Positions 1 to 6,087 of a DNA stretch of 12,581 nucleotides are shown one piece after another (within the stretch, counting starts at the first letter, position 1; each line of letters begins with the position of its first letter). The DNA lies in contig CAMMBO010000024.1 of NCBI GenBank assembly GCA_946494435.1, positions 1 through 12,581 on the forward strand, given 5' to 3'. A model generated the notes under the pieces. That model was not told the origin of the DNA. It worked only from the letters and a program-made list of their open reading frames with translations, and did not search any database. The stretch comes from an uncultured Mycoplasmatota bacterium. GTDB lineage: Bacteria; Bacillota_I; Bacilli_A; RF39; UBA660. The position numbers and the translations under genes are program-made.

Positions 1-134
1 AATCTTTCTTCAACTTGTTGTTGATTTCCTAATTTTTCAAATATTCTAGTAGTTCGTTTTCCTTTTAAATTTGTATAGTCTTGAATAATAGAATAATAGG
101 AATAATTATTTATCTTTCTAATGTTTAGTCTCAT
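1..134 (-). CDS. IS1634-like transposase, N-terminal fragment (runs off the left edge)
   Basis: The minus strand opens with an ATG at 134-132 and stays open for 44 codons to the window edge. The peptide starts MRLNIRKINNYSYYSIIQ, followed by a Tyr/Lys/Arg-rich stretch and KLGNQQQVEE. This pattern (short basic start, a Y-containing strand, then a KRTTR..EKLG-type motif) is what I know from the N-terminus of IS1634/IS4-like DDE transposases. The catalytic DDE core would lie outside the window and cannot be checked. A Shine-Dalgarno sequence (AAGGTGGG) lies about 6-7 nt upstream of the ATG, and a promoter lies further upstream. The family call rests on a short stretch, so another transposase family is possible. 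The element appears to have landed in, or replaced, the 5' part of an antitoxin gene just to the right. Confidence 0.65.
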   Translation of the reverse strand, partial: MRLNIRKINNYSYYSIIQDYTNLKGKRTTRIFEKLGNQQQVEER

Positions 135-157
135 CTAAATCCCACCTTACTATTACT

Positions 158-187
158 ATTTTATCATACATACGAATACATACGCAA
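158..187 (-). promoter_or_regulatory. Promoter of the transposase gene
   Basis: Read on the minus strand: -35 TTGCGT (187-182), an 18-nt spacer, and an extended -10 TGATAAAAT (166-158). The spacer holds two direct copies of ATACATACG (plus-strand 166-174 and 176-184), spaced 10 bp apart, so on the same helix face. Transcription would start about 15 nt upstream of the transposase ribosome binding site. The -35 is imperfect; the assignment leans on the extended -10. Confidence 0.45.
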
Positions 188-199
188 GTACTAAAATAT

Positions 200-221
200 A
201 AAAAAACTAGATTTTATCTAG
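200..221 (-). terminator. Guard terminator upstream of the transposase
   Basis: On the minus strand, the perfect 6-bp hairpin CTAGAT-AAA-ATCTAG (221-207) is followed immediately by seven Ts (206-200). It lies upstream of the transposase promoter, so it cannot end a transposase transcript. It would stop transcription entering the element from its right flank, a known self-limiting device of insertion sequences. Confidence 0.5.
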
Positions 222-259
222 GGTTGCAAGGATTTTTATATCAAAACTGTCAAACTAGG

Positions 260-370
260 GAATTATTAGAAGCTTTAAAGGAAAGTGAGGAGATATTGTC
301 TGGTAAGATAGATGCTAGAAAATATGATAGTGTTAAAGAATTAATTGATGATTTGGAGAAAGATGTTTGA
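260..370 (+). pseudogene. RelB/DinJ-type antitoxin, C-terminal remnant
   Basis: An open frame from about 260 to TGA at 368-370 encodes ELLEALKESEEILSGKIDAR followed by KYDSVKELIDDLEKDV. The pattern 'aLkeaeei..Gk..a..Y.s.eEl..dL' is typical of the C-terminal end of RelB/DinJ-family antitoxins. In these proteins this part wraps the toxin, while the missing N-terminal ribbon-helix-helix binds DNA. No start codon with a ribosome binding site precedes it; upstream sequence leads straight into the insertion-sequence end with its hairpin and promoter. No toxin gene follows; the next signal is the promoter of the T-box operon, whose -35 box overlaps the stop codon. I read it as a dead toxin-antitoxin remnant cut by the insertion element. 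The family call rests on only about 36 residues. Confidence 0.5.
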
Positions 371-395
371 CTTAGTAGTTATTTTTTGGTATAGT
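367..395 (+). promoter_or_regulatory. Sigma-A promoter of the T-box/tyrS operon
   Basis: TTGACT (367-372), a 17-nt spacer, and TATAGT (390-395). Expected transcription start is about 402, just before the first T-box stem. The -35 shares bases with the TGA stop of the antitoxin remnant. Confidence 0.75.
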
Positions 396-401
396 TTATT
401 T

Positions 402-609
402 AGATTTTTCTTAGAAGTCTAGAAGTAGAGATATAACTATTATAAGAGACTTAGTGGATGGTGAGAACTAAGATAGTTATATTTTGAAGTTACATAGATG
501 GAGAAAAAACGTGACTTAAGCGTTAATTAGGTATGAGTGCATAGTTTCTATGAAATAAGGTGGTACCACGGGTCTAGCTCGTCCTTAGTTTATAGGAACT
601 TTTTATTTT
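402..609 (+). promoter_or_regulatory. T-box riboswitch, tyrosine specifier (UAC)
   Basis: The leader contains the T-box core AAGGTGGTACCACGG at 557-571, whose loop pairs with the uncharged tRNA acceptor end. Stem I is visible: ATATAACTAT (431-440) pairs perfectly with 473-482, topped by CTTAG/CTAAG (450-454/468-472), with the AGAGA and GGATGGTGAGAA segments typical of the tRNA-elbow-binding double T-loop. Directly 3' of stem I the specifier-loop strand reads TTTGAAGTTACATAG; TAC at 491-493, followed by the expected purine, is a tyrosine codon and agrees with tyrS downstream. Smaller hairpins follow (508-511/521-524 and 540-544/548-552). The antiterminator closes with TAAGG (556-560) against CCTTA (583-587). 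Uncharged tRNA-Tyr should favour expression of the five genes downstream. Confidence 0.9.
581..605 (+). terminator. T-box terminator alternative (weak stem)
   Basis: TCCT (582-585) can pair with AGGA (594-597), plus G581-C599 across a bulge, followed by a T-run (600-604). It uses the same CCTTA strand as the antiterminator, as expected for a T-box switch. The stem is short for an intrinsic terminator, so the real shut-off may be leaky or use extra pairing that I do not see. Confidence 0.45.
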
Positions 610-620
610 GGAGGAATGCT

Positions 621-1151
621 ATGAATACAGAATATGAAGTTAGAATTTTAGAAATTGATAAAGCTTCTTTTATTAATAAATTAGAAAAACTTGGGGCAGA
701 AAAGGTAGGAGACTTTTTTCAGAAACGTTATGTTTATGATTTTAATCCTGTGGTTAAGGGCAAGTGGATTAGACTTAGAACTAATGGTGATGAAAGTACT
801 CTTACTATTAAAAATATTGTTAGTCCTTTGATTGATGGAACGAAAGAAATAGAAATAGCGGTGTCAGATTTTGATAAATGTAACTACATTTTAAGTGAGT
901 TGGGATATAAAGCTAAGAGTTATCAAGAAAATAAACGTGTTAGGTATATTTTTGATGGAGTGGAAATAGATATAGATACGTGGCCAATGTTACCTACTTA
1001 TGTAGAAATAGAAGGTAAAAGTGAGGAAGAAGTAATGACAGTTGTTAAGAAATTAGGTTATAATGAAGATAGGATTACTACTTTAGATGTTGATAGTATC
1101 TATAAAAAATATGGTTATAATTTAAATGTTATAGATGAATTAAAGTTTTAG
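621..1151 (+). CDS. CYTH-domain protein (CyaB/triphosphatase family)
   Basis: A 176-residue cytosolic protein of the CYTH (adenylate cyclase class IV / thiamine- or inorganic-triphosphatase) fold, which forms a beta-barrel tunnel that binds triphosphates with divalent metal. Visible family features: the N-terminal E-x-E-x-(K/R) signature as EYEVRI (residues 4-9, Arg in place of the usual Lys), the basic strand KWIRLRT, TLTIK, the acidic KEIEIAV strand, then KRVRYIF, VEIDIDTWP and the closing YVEIEG strand. The start is ATG 621, 6 nt after GGAGG (610-614); an upstream in-frame ATG at 537 lies inside the T-box and was not chosen. It is the first gene of the tyrosine T-box operon; the next start is 10 nt downstream. 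The substrate cannot be told from sequence. Triphosphatase activity is at least as likely as cyclase activity. Confidence 0.85.
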   Translation: MNTEYEVRILEIDKASFINKLEKLGAEKVGDFFQKRYVYDFNPVVKGKWIRLRTNGDESTLTIKNIVSPLIDGTKEIEIAVSDFDKCNYILSELGYKAKSYQENKRVRYIFDGVEIDIDTWPMLPTYVEIEGKSEEEVMTVVKKLGYNEDRITTLDVDSIYKKYGYNLNVIDELKF

Positions 1152-1161
1152 GAGTGGTAGT

Positions 1162-1535
1162 ATGAGTTTAAGTGAGTTATATAGTGAAGAAGTTAATCAA
1201 TATAGAAAGACTGGTAAACCACAAGTTGAACCTAGTCAGGCTTTAACGATGTTATTATTAGATAAGAAAGATGTTTTTTTCCTACTGATGTAAATATTGA
1301 GCATTTTTATCATGATTATGAGGATGAAATAAAAGCTGATGCTTTGAAGGTAGAAGATGATTTTGATTTAGAGTCTCCAAAAGATAATGATAAATTTTGG
1401 AAAACATATGGTAGTGCTATAGAAGTGTTATTTGATGGTATTACTCAGATGGCACTTATGAGTGGAGAAGATGTTTACCAATACTGTTATGGAGATATTA
1501 ATAATAAAGTAAAGAAAATAGGAGGGATAAAATGA
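1162..1535 (+). pseudogene. Small unknown protein, broken by a frameshift in a T7 run
   Basis: The gene begins at ATG 1162 with a good GGAGTGG site overlapping the preceding stop. In the first frame it stops after 43 codons (TAA 1291-1293). The +1-shifted frame continues from the T-run at 1274-1280 and stays open to TGA 1533-1535, encoding the segment FPTDVNIEHFYHDYEDEIKA and then the acidic KVEDDFDLESPKDNDKFW region. One extra T (T8) would restore a single 124-codon protein, so I treat it as one gene with a single-base deletion, a homopolymer sequencing error, or slippage. The protein is acidic, soluble-looking, without membrane segments, and I do not recognise its family. Its stop overlaps the tyrS start (ATGA), so it is translationally coupled to tyrS; loss of the frame may affect that coupling. 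Confidence 0.7.
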
Positions 1536-2782
1536 GATTATATGAAGAATTAAAATGGAGAGGATTAATTAAAGATGTAGCGGGGGAAGATTTAGAAAAA
1601 TTACTTAATGGGAAACCTATTACTTTTTATTGGGGAACTGATCCTACTGCAGATAGCTTACATTTAGGACATTATTCATCACTTGTAACAGCTAAACGTC
1701 TTGCGAAGGCAGGACATCATCCAATTTTGTTGGTTGGAGGAGCGACTGGCCTTATTGGGGATCCTCGTCCTACAGCAGAGCGAGAAATTATTTCTAAGGA
1801 ACAACTTAATAAAAACTTGGAAGGAATAAAAAAACAAGTAAGTAATATTTTTGATGGCAAAGCAGAAGTTGTTAATAATTATGATTGGTTTAAAGGATAT
1901 GAATTTACTGATTTTTTAAGAGATGTTGGTAAATATATTAATATTAATTATATGCTTGATAAAGATATCATTAGAAGAAGATTAGAGACGGGTATTACTT
2001 TTGCCGAGTTTGCTTATACTTTAATACAAGGTTATGACTTTTTATGGTTATATCAAAATAAAAACTGTGTATTACAAGCAGAGGGAAGTGATCAGTGGGG
2101 TAATATTACAACGGGAATTGACTTGATTCGTAAAAAACTAGGTAAAGAAGCTTATGGATTTACTATGCCTTTAGTACTTGATAAATATGGCCGTAAATTT
2201 GGTAAGAGTGAAGGTAATGCTTTATGGTTAGATAGAAATAAAACTTCTAGTTATGAGTTATATCAATACTTAATAAATGTGGATGATGAGATGGTAATTA
2301 GTTATCTTAAAATATTTACTTTTCTTAGTGTAGATGAAATTAATGAGTTAGAGAAATCTAATAAGGAATATCCAGAATTAAGAGAAGCTCATAAGGCTTT
2401 AGCAAGAGAAATAATTACTGATTTACATGGAGAAGAGGCTTATAATGAGGCTTTAAATATTAGTGAAGCATTATTTAGTGGAGATATTAAGAATCTTACT
2501 AGTAATGATATAGAAATGGCTTTTAAGGGACTTGATAAGCTTGTTATAGATAAAGATATGAATATAGTAGATTTTCTTGTAGAGTTTAATATTTGTAGTA
2601 GTAAAAGAGAAGCAAGGGAGTTTGTTAATAATAATAGTATTAGTATTAATGGAGAGAAAATTACTGATTTAGAGTTTACTATTAATAAGTCTATTGCTAT
2701 AGATAATAAATATGTAGTAGTAAGACGTGGTAAGAAGAAATACTTTATTGCATGTTTTGGAGGAAAAGATGAAGAAGAATAA
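1532..2782 (+). CDS. tyrS: Tyrosyl-tRNA synthetase
   Basis: A class I aminoacyl-tRNA synthetase (416 aa, normal for the bacterial TyrRS1 type) that charges tRNA-Tyr in the cytosol. The Rossmann core starts with YWGTDPTADSLHLGH, where HLGH (residues 44-47) is the HIGH motif. Next come GGATGLIGDP, the tyrosine-pocket region YTLIQGYDFLWLY and EGSDQWGNI. KFGKS (222-226) is the KMSKS loop. An S4 RNA-binding domain occupies about residues 343-408 (FNICSSKREAREFV..., VVVRRGKKKYF). The start ATG overlaps the preceding stop (ATGA) and is 5 nt after GGAGGG. The 3' end overlaps the next gene by 14 bp, which adds a short acidic tail GGKDEEE that contains the next gene's ribosome binding site. The UAC T-box upstream fits its role. 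Confidence 0.97.
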   Translation: MRLYEELKWRGLIKDVAGEDLEKLLNGKPITFYWGTDPTADSLHLGHYSSLVTAKRLAKAGHHPILLVGGATGLIGDPRPTAEREIISKEQLNKNLEGIKKQVSNIFDGKAEVVNNYDWFKGYEFTDFLRDVGKYININYMLDKDIIRRRLETGITFAEFAYTLIQGYDFLWLYQNKNCVLQAEGSDQWGNITTGIDLIRKKLGKEAYGFTMPLVLDKYGRKFGKSEGNALWLDRNKTSSYELYQYLINVDDEMVISYLKIFTFLSVDEINELEKSNKEYPELREAHKALAREIITDLHGEEAYNEALNISEALFSGDIKNLTSNDIEMAFKGLDKLVIDKDMNIVDFLVEFNICSSKREAREFVNNNSISINGEKITDLEFTINKSIAIDNKYVVVRRGKKKYFIACFGGKDEEE

Positions 2783-4067
2783 AACTAAAAAGGATTTAAG
2801 AGTAGAACAGAAAAGATTAGTTAAATGGTTAAGAGTAATTATTGTTCTTTGTATTGCTATTATTGCTATAGAAGTAGGTTATATAGGTTTATCTTATTAT
2901 AATAGAAGTAAGTCTATTATTTATACCGATACTTTAAATAGCTTTAAAGAAACTAAAGATGGTTATTTAGTGGTTGGTAATAGTGATTTTAAGAATAGTA
3001 AGTTTAATGATTACGAGAAAGAGTATAATAAAGCTAAGTTTGCTAAATATAATAATGACTTTGAAGTAGAGTTTGAAAGTGCTTATACTAAGGGATATTC
3101 ATCATATTTTAGTGATGTTATAGAATATAGTGACGGATTTATTGCTGTAGGTGGTGCTCAGTATGATAAACAGCAAGTTAGTGATAATGCTACTGATGGG
3201 TTAATTGTTTTATATGATAGAGAAGGTAAACAAGTTAAGACTAAGAGTGTACAAATAGCAGGTGATACAACTTTTAATAAAGTATTACTTGTTGATGATG
3301 GCTTTATTGTAGTTGGTCAAAGTATTTTACAAAATATGGTTATAGGTAGTGATCCAGATGGAGGTGCTTTGATAATCAAATATGACTTTAATCTAAAGGA
3401 ACAGTGGAGAGCTAACTTCGGAGGTAGTAAATCTGCAACATTTAATGATGCTATTATTGATGGAGATTATCTATATTTAGTTGGTAAAGATGCTACTCGT
3501 TATGGTATGATTGCTAAATATACTTTAGATGGGGAACAAGTTTATGCTAAGACTTATGAATATACTGATACTGTTGGTTTTAGTTCTATTGTAAAAGTAG
3601 GAGATGACTTCTTTGTAGCAGGTTCTAAGACTATAAATATTGATGCTAAAGATGCTGATAAAGTTACAGAAGGATTAATTCTTAAATATAATAGTGATGG
3701 TGAAGTTTTAGATGAAGTTACTTTCAGTAGAAATAATGCTGCTAGGTTTAATAAGATAGTTAGTGATGGAGATAATTTAATTGTTGTTGGTCATACTTAT
3801 AAGAAAGATGAAGATAAGTCTACAGATACTTATAATTACTTAGATTATCGTGGTATTATTGTTAAATATAATACTGATTTAGAAAAGAAAGCTAATAATA
3901 AAGAGAATGGTGAAGGTATTGATTACTTTAGTGATGTTATAGTTACTAGTGATGGCTATTTAGTAGGTGGGGCATCTTCATCACGTGAACTTGGTAGTAA
4001 TAATAAAGACTATCGTACTTATTTCTTAAAATATAATAAAGATTTAGAGAGACAGTGGTATAAGTAA
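2769..4067 (+). CDS. Membrane-anchored seven-repeat beta-propeller-like protein
   Basis: A 432-residue protein with a Lys-rich cytosolic start, one hydrophobic segment (about residues 21-44) and a large outside domain, so an N-in signal anchor. The outer part is made of seven repeats with the core 'DG(Y/F)(L/I)VVG' followed by '(L/I)(I/L)KY..D(G/L)': DGYLVVGNS, DGFIAVGGA, DGFIVVGQS, GDYLYLVGKD, GDDFFVAGSK, GDNLIVVGHT and DGYLVGGASS. Repeats of about 50-60 residues in sevens suggest a seven-bladed propeller closed between its ends, used for binding rather than as a recognisable enzyme. The ATG at 2769 was chosen because GGAGG (2759-2763) sits 5 nt upstream; an earlier in-frame ATG at 2727 lacks a ribosome binding site and lies inside tyrS. 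Its ligand is unknown. It shares the T-box transcript with tyrS. Confidence 0.7.
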   Translation: MKKNKTKKDLRVEQKRLVKWLRVIIVLCIAIIAIEVGYIGLSYYNRSKSIIYTDTLNSFKETKDGYLVVGNSDFKNSKFNDYEKEYNKAKFAKYNNDFEVEFESAYTKGYSSYFSDVIEYSDGFIAVGGAQYDKQQVSDNATDGLIVLYDREGKQVKTKSVQIAGDTTFNKVLLVDDGFIVVGQSILQNMVIGSDPDGGALIIKYDFNLKEQWRANFGGSKSATFNDAIIDGDYLYLVGKDATRYGMIAKYTLDGEQVYAKTYEYTDTVGFSSIVKVGDDFFVAGSKTINIDAKDADKVTEGLILKYNSDGEVLDEVTFSRNNAARFNKIVSDGDNLIVVGHTYKKDEDKSTDTYNYLDYRGIIVKYNTDLEKKANNKENGEGIDYFSDVIVTSDGYLVGGASSSRELGSNNKDYRTYFLKYNKDLERQWYK

Positions 4068-4417
4068 TGATTTATCTAGTTAAGAGTTTTAGAGAAGACA
4101 AAGATACTAGTGGAAATAATAATCCTCCTTTATCAGAAGAAGGAGTAGAAGCTGGTAAAAAGTTAAGACTAAGAAATAATGCTATTAAGTTTGATATATG
4201 TTATACATCATTTAAGTTAAAAGACTTTGGTAGTGCTCTTATTCTTGTAGGAGATAAGTTAATAGTTCAGAGAACTCATAGTTTAGATAATAATGAAAAG
4301 GAAGAGATAATTAGTTTTGTTAAATCTCTTCCAATGGATAAATTTATTTTAATAGTAGCAGATGATGAAGTTATTTCTGTTATTAAAAGTAGTTTTGATT
4401 GTATAGAGTTAAAATAG
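4067..4417 (+). CDS. Degenerate histidine-phosphatase-like protein
   Basis: A 116-residue protein whose start resembles phosphoglycerate-mutase-type phosphatases: MIYLVK..., then PPLSEEGVEAGKKL (compare 'PLTeeGieqAk.L') and FDICYTSFKLKD (compare 'D.iysSpl.RA'). The catalytic R-H-G after MIYLV is replaced by K-S-F, so the phosphorylated histidine is missing. The protein is also about half the usual length of 180-200 residues and has no visible second-half catalytic His. It therefore looks like an inactive descendant, perhaps a binding protein. The start overlaps the stop of the propeller gene (TAATG) with only a weak ribosome binding site, suggesting translational coupling. It is the last gene of the tyrS operon. 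The family call is by pattern only. Confidence 0.5.
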   Translation: MIYLVKSFREDKDTSGNNNPPLSEEGVEAGKKLRLRNNAIKFDICYTSFKLKDFGSALILVGDKLIVQRTHSLDNNEKEEIISFVKSLPMDKFILIVADDEVISVIKSSFDCIELK

Positions 4418-4450
4418 AAATAGGAGGAAAAATATTCCCTCCTATTTTTT
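4418..4450. terminator. Bidirectional terminator between the tyrS operon and the collagen-like gene
   Basis: AAATAGGAGG (4418-4427) pairs over 10 bp with 4438-4447, with a 10-nt loop and a T-run at 4445-4450. The minus-strand reading ends in TTTCTATTTT. It serves both converging genes. Confidence 0.85.
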
Positions 4451-5129
4451 ATAGACTTGTTAATGAAACGTCATCTAGGTCTAATGACTGATTACCATTG
4501 GCATTAACTATGAATTCTATTCTAATTCCTGTAGTTCCAGCTGGTGCTTGTGATGTAATTAATCTATAATATGCAAAATCACGATTACTATTAGTTATGT
4601 CTTGTTCTCTTATCATAATATTACCACCAAGAATATCTCCAGAATTAGTTATGAATATTACATTGGCATTAAGTGATACTTGATCTCCTTCTCCTCTTGC
4701 AAAGAAGCTTAATTCATAAAAACATCCAGGTTCTATATTGTTAATTACTTGTGATAGTGTTGCATTATCTTCTATGTTAACAGACCAATTTCCTGAATGA
4801 ACTCTTCCTTGACTGTTTTCTGATGTTATATTATCAGGATTAGTGAAAAGCCAGCCAGTTGGTTTATCATCGATAACGTTTTCCATTCCGCCATTTACTA
4901 CTAGTTCTCCTCTAGATACACAAGAACATGTACAGTTTCCTGTAGGACCTGTTGGACCAGTAGCTCCAGTTGTTCCAGTTGCTCCAGTTGCTCCGGTTGG
5001 CCCTTGTATACCAGTAGCTCCAGTAGGACCTGTTGGCCCTGTGCAGTTTTTAGCTAGACACTTAACAACTTCACAAAGGCAGTTATCTTTGTTATCTTTA
5101 TAATCTTTGTTTTCATTATTAAAAATCAT
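4449..5129 (-). CDS. Collagen-like surface protein with C-terminal jelly-roll-like domain
   Basis: A 226-residue protein. Residues 1-30 are polar with four cysteines (C17, C19, C24, C29) and no signal peptide. Residues 31-63 are eleven unbroken G-X-Y triplets, nearly all GPT or GAT. A second Cys cluster NCTCSC (65-70) follows, then about 155 residues starting [11 protein letters not shown]...PTGW and ending [11 protein letters not shown], which looks like a galactose-binding/CBM4_9-type beta-sandwich. Thr in the Y position is typical of bacterial collagens such as BclA, where it carries sugars; lack of a signal peptide together with a Cys-rich head is also common in spore-coat or exosporium filament proteins, so a spore or cell-surface fibre role is plausible but inferred. 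ATG at 5129-5127 follows AAGGAGG by 5 nt. It is monocistronic between two terminators. Confidence 0.8.
   Translation of the reverse strand: MIFNNENKDYKDNKDNCLCEVVKCLAKNCTGPTGPTGATGIQGPTGATGATGTTGATGPTGPTGNCTCSCVSRGELVVNGGMENVIDDKPTGWLFTNPDNITSENSQGRVHSGNWSVNIEDNATLSQVINNIEPGCFYELSFFARGEGDQVSLNANVIFITNSGDILGGNIMIREQDITNSNRDFAYYRLITSQAPAGTTGIRIEFIVNANGNQSLDLDDVSLTSL
4938..5039 (-). repeat. Collagen-type G-X-Y coding repeat
   Basis: Codes for residues 31-64 of the collagen-like protein. The 9-bp units encoding GPT/GAT are nearly identical at DNA level, so this tract is likely to change length by slippage. GIQ is the only non-Thr triplet. Confidence 0.85.
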
Positions 5130-5202
5130 ATTTACCTCCTTCGCTATATATTATGAGGTAGAATAAAACTTAAATAATTAATGTGCTTAATCTTTTAATA
5201 AT

Positions 5203-5230
5203 AAAAAAATCAAGGGGGTTAATCCTTGAC
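5203..5230 (-). terminator. rpsD terminator
   Basis: On the minus strand, TCAAGG (5229-5224) pairs with CCTTGA (5215-5210) around an 8-nt loop, followed by seven Ts (5209-5203). A flanking G-T pair can extend the stem. It lies 12 nt after the rpsD stop codon. Confidence 0.85.
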
Positions 5231-5241
5231 TTTTTCATTTC

Positions 5242-5844
5242 CTATTTGTTATAGAATTCAACGATTAGTGACTCATTGATATCCATGTTAAGTTCGCCTC
5301 TTTCAGGATATCTTACATAAGTACCTTCTTTTTTGTTTTCATCAAAAGTTACATATTCCACACGTTTATTAACTTTAGCTAGTGCTTCATTAGCAGCTTT
5401 ATGATCTTTAGAGTTCTCTTTTAAAGCGATAACACTTCCTGGTTTAACTCTGTATGATGGAATATCTACTTTCTTACCATTTACAGTAATGTGTCCATGG
5501 TTTACAAGTTGTCTTGCTCCACGACGAGTAGTAGCAAATCCCATACGATATACTAAGTTATCTAGACGAGACTCTAATAAGATTAAGAAGTTAGTACCAT
5601 GTACACCTGGCATTTTACCAGCTTCTTTAAATGTCTTTTTAAATTGCTTTTCGTTAACACCATACATAAAACGTAATTTTTGTTTTTCTTTTAATTGGTT
5701 ACCATAATCACTTGGTTTACCATGTCTAGCATTTCCATGTTGTCCTGGTCCATATGGTCTTTTTGCAAGTTCTTTACCAGTTTCAGTTAAAGAAAAACCA
5801 ACACGTCTTGATTGTTTGTAACTTGGTCCTGTATATCTTGCCAT
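5242..5844 (-). CDS. rpsD: 30S ribosomal protein S4
   Basis: A 200-residue primary 16S rRNA-binding protein and early assembly factor of the small subunit; in Firmicutes it also represses its own gene by binding its leader mRNA. Hallmarks: [16 protein letters not shown] start, RPYGPGQHG, the S4 domain with [20 protein letters not shown] and [20 protein letters not shown], and the C-terminal [20 protein letters not shown]. The start is ATG at 5844-5842 with AGGAGA 6-7 nt upstream. A longer in-frame reading from 5895 adds residues foreign to S4 and lies in the leader, so it was rejected. It is transcribed alone, as in Bacillus, not inside an S13-S11-alpha operon. Confidence 0.98.
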   Translation of the reverse strand: MARYTGPSYKQSRRVGFSLTETGKELAKRPYGPGQHGNARHGKPSDYGNQLKEKQKLRFMYGVNEKQFKKTFKEAGKMPGVHGTNFLILLESRLDNLVYRMGFATTRRGARQLVNHGHITVNGKKVDIPSYRVKPGSVIALKENSKDHKAANEALAKVNKRVEYVTFDENKKEGTYVRYPERGELNMDINESLIVEFYNK

Positions 5845-5995
5845 GTATTTTCTCCTTTCCTTATATTTGCATTTTCCTTGAGTTGTCTTCACCATTTATT
5901 CAGGGAGTATTTCTTTCGCTTTACAGCACAAAAGTTACTTGTCCTTTTGAAAACACATTGAATAAAGTAAGACATTGCTGTTTCAAGTAAATCGC
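5845..5995 (-). promoter_or_regulatory. rpsD leader RNA with pseudoknot (S4 autoregulatory type)
   Basis: The untranslated leader is about 150 nt. Reading 5' to 3' on the minus strand, TTACTTG (5990-5984) pairs with CAAGTAA (5941-5935), and ACAGCA (5981-5976) pairs with TGCTGT (5928-5923). The two perfect helices cross (order a, b, a', b'), which is a pseudoknot. S4 leaders in Firmicutes are known to be pseudoknotted and to bind S4. No internal T-run terminator is visible, so control is probably translational. Confidence 0.7.
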
Positions 5996-6001
5996 TCTAA
6001 T

Positions 6002-6030
6002 ATCATATTATGAAATTTTCTTTTTGTCAA
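6002..6030 (-). promoter_or_regulatory. Consensus sigma-A promoter of rpsD
   Basis: On the minus strand, TTGACA (6030-6025), a 17-nt spacer, and TATGAT (6007-6002). It sits back-to-back with the ezrA promoter, about 30 bp away. Confidence 0.9.
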
Positions 6031-6057
6031 GTTTTTGTGGCATAAAATGTTAGTTTA

Positions 6058-6066
6058 TGTTATGAT
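6058..6066 (+). promoter_or_regulatory. Extended -10 promoter of ezrA
   Basis: TGTTATGAT: TG (6058-6059) one base before TATGAT (6061-6066). No good -35 stands at 17-18 nt. The expected transcription start near 6073 would leave a leader of only about 15 nt before ATG 6088, so the ribosome binding site is close to the 5' end. Confidence 0.55.
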
Positions 6067-6087
6067 GTTATAGTAGAGGTGATAGTA

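Noticed and set aside
537..620. Upstream extension of the CYTH gene from ATG 537
   Set aside because: It lies inside the T-box core and terminator, has no ribosome binding site, and the added residues do not fit the CYTH family.
2727..2768. Earlier start of the propeller gene at ATG 2727
   Set aside because: No ribosome binding site; GGAGG is correctly placed for ATG 2769.
4843..5103. Plus-strand ORF rich in GPVAPV repeats
   Set aside because: Antisense shadow of the collagen triplets; no ribosome binding site and no promoter.
5147..5155. CATAATATA on the minus strand before the collagen-like gene, resembling a sigma-E/K -10
   Set aside because: Transcription would start inside the ribosome binding site (5135-5141), and no matching -35 stands at the right distance.
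5489..5707. Plus-strand ORF inside rpsD
   Set aside because: Shadow of the rpsD coding strand without start signals.
5845..5895. Upstream in-frame ATG extension of rpsD
   Set aside because: The 17 extra residues are foreign to S4 proteins; AGGAGA marks the start at 5844.
5754..5990. Plus-strand ORF over the rpsD start and leader
   Set aside because: Shadow; the region is explained by the rpsD leader and start.
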